Positions 63,944 through 64,000 of a DNA stretch of 64,000 nt are shown piece after piece. The stretch is taken from NCBI GenBank assembly GCA_963810755.1, contig CAWEOP010000009.1, forward strand, positions 1,240,001-1,304,000. Reading direction: 5' to 3'. The notes beneath the pieces were generated by a model. The model saw nothing but the letters and a program-made list of their open reading frames with translations. It did no database searches and was not told the DNA's origin. Positions within the stretch are counted from its first letter, which is position 1. Each line of letters starts with the position of its first letter. Origin of the DNA: FEN-1219 sp963810755. GTDB lineage: Bacteria; Pseudomonadota; Gammaproteobacteria; Steroidobacterales; Rariloculaceae. The translations under genes and the position numbers were made by a program.

Positions 63944-64000
63944 TCATGGCCCGCGCGGGCGGAACGTGAGCGTGTTGCGCTCCTCGACCAGGACCGGCTC
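63944..64000 (-). CDS. Possible C-terminal end of a gene (runs off the window)
   Basis: The minus strand from the window edge reads PVLVEERNTLTFRPRGP and stops at TGA (63944-63946). Composition is like coding sequence, but 18 residues are too few to identify anything. Between it and the membrane protein gene are about 160 bases with no supported gene. Confidence 0.3.
   Translation of the reverse strand, partial: EPVLVEERNTLTFRPRGP

Overview
The window is 64 kb of GC-rich DNA, dense with genes. It looks like the chromosome of an environmental proteobacterium. A Gammaproteobacterium near Xanthomonadales, Nevskiales or Steroidobacterales is the best guess, from the Rieske PetA, RND and MATE pumps, several exported amidases and the Xanthomonas-like attC sites. 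That placement is inference; no rRNA or tRNA gene was seen. Many genes carry single-base frameshifts, mostly one extra base, which suggests uncorrected long-read error, real decay, or both.

Layout. 1-11,734: aromatic and alcohol oxidation. It holds an aldehyde dehydrogenase start, an orphan Rieske protein, a flavin monooxygenase-like protein beside a molybdenum hydroxylase subunit, a hydroxycinnamoyl-CoA hydratase-lyase, and three tandem PQQ dehydrogenases of which the first and third end in a heme domain. 11,999-16,459: a 1,486-residue surface protein with six near-identical repeats, a propeller and a Gly-rich C-terminal anchor. 17,217-20,008: a zinc peptidase broken by five frameshifts. 20,016-26,552: a tightly coupled five-gene operon on the minus strand, made of a membrane b-type cytochrome, a 21-heme cytochrome, a 9-heme cytochrome, an outer-membrane barrel with an SPOR/TPR front end, and a lipoprotein. 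It looks like a trans-envelope electron conduit. 27,094-32,064: three exported proteins on the opposite strand, two of them with single heme motifs.

32,061-52,624: mixed metabolism and transport. It includes a three-part methyltransferase, MATE pump, DUF4159 protein, tannase/feruloyl esterase, PRMT-like methyltransferase, a lower-GC GntR plus membrane pair, a DUF222/HNH nuclease, a formamidase, an RND pump and two amidases. 52,740-58,594: an integron cassette array without an integrase (CALIN). About a dozen short genes lie on the minus strand, separated by six complete attC sites in two length classes. 58,920-63,783: two more Tat-type amidases and a polytopic membrane protein.

Two parts deserve most attention: the 21-heme/9-heme/barrel operon and the cassette array. 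The feruloyl esterase, hydratase-lyase, aldehyde dehydrogenase and PQQ enzymes together suggest use of plant phenolics and alcohols, with electrons passed to periplasmic cytochromes.
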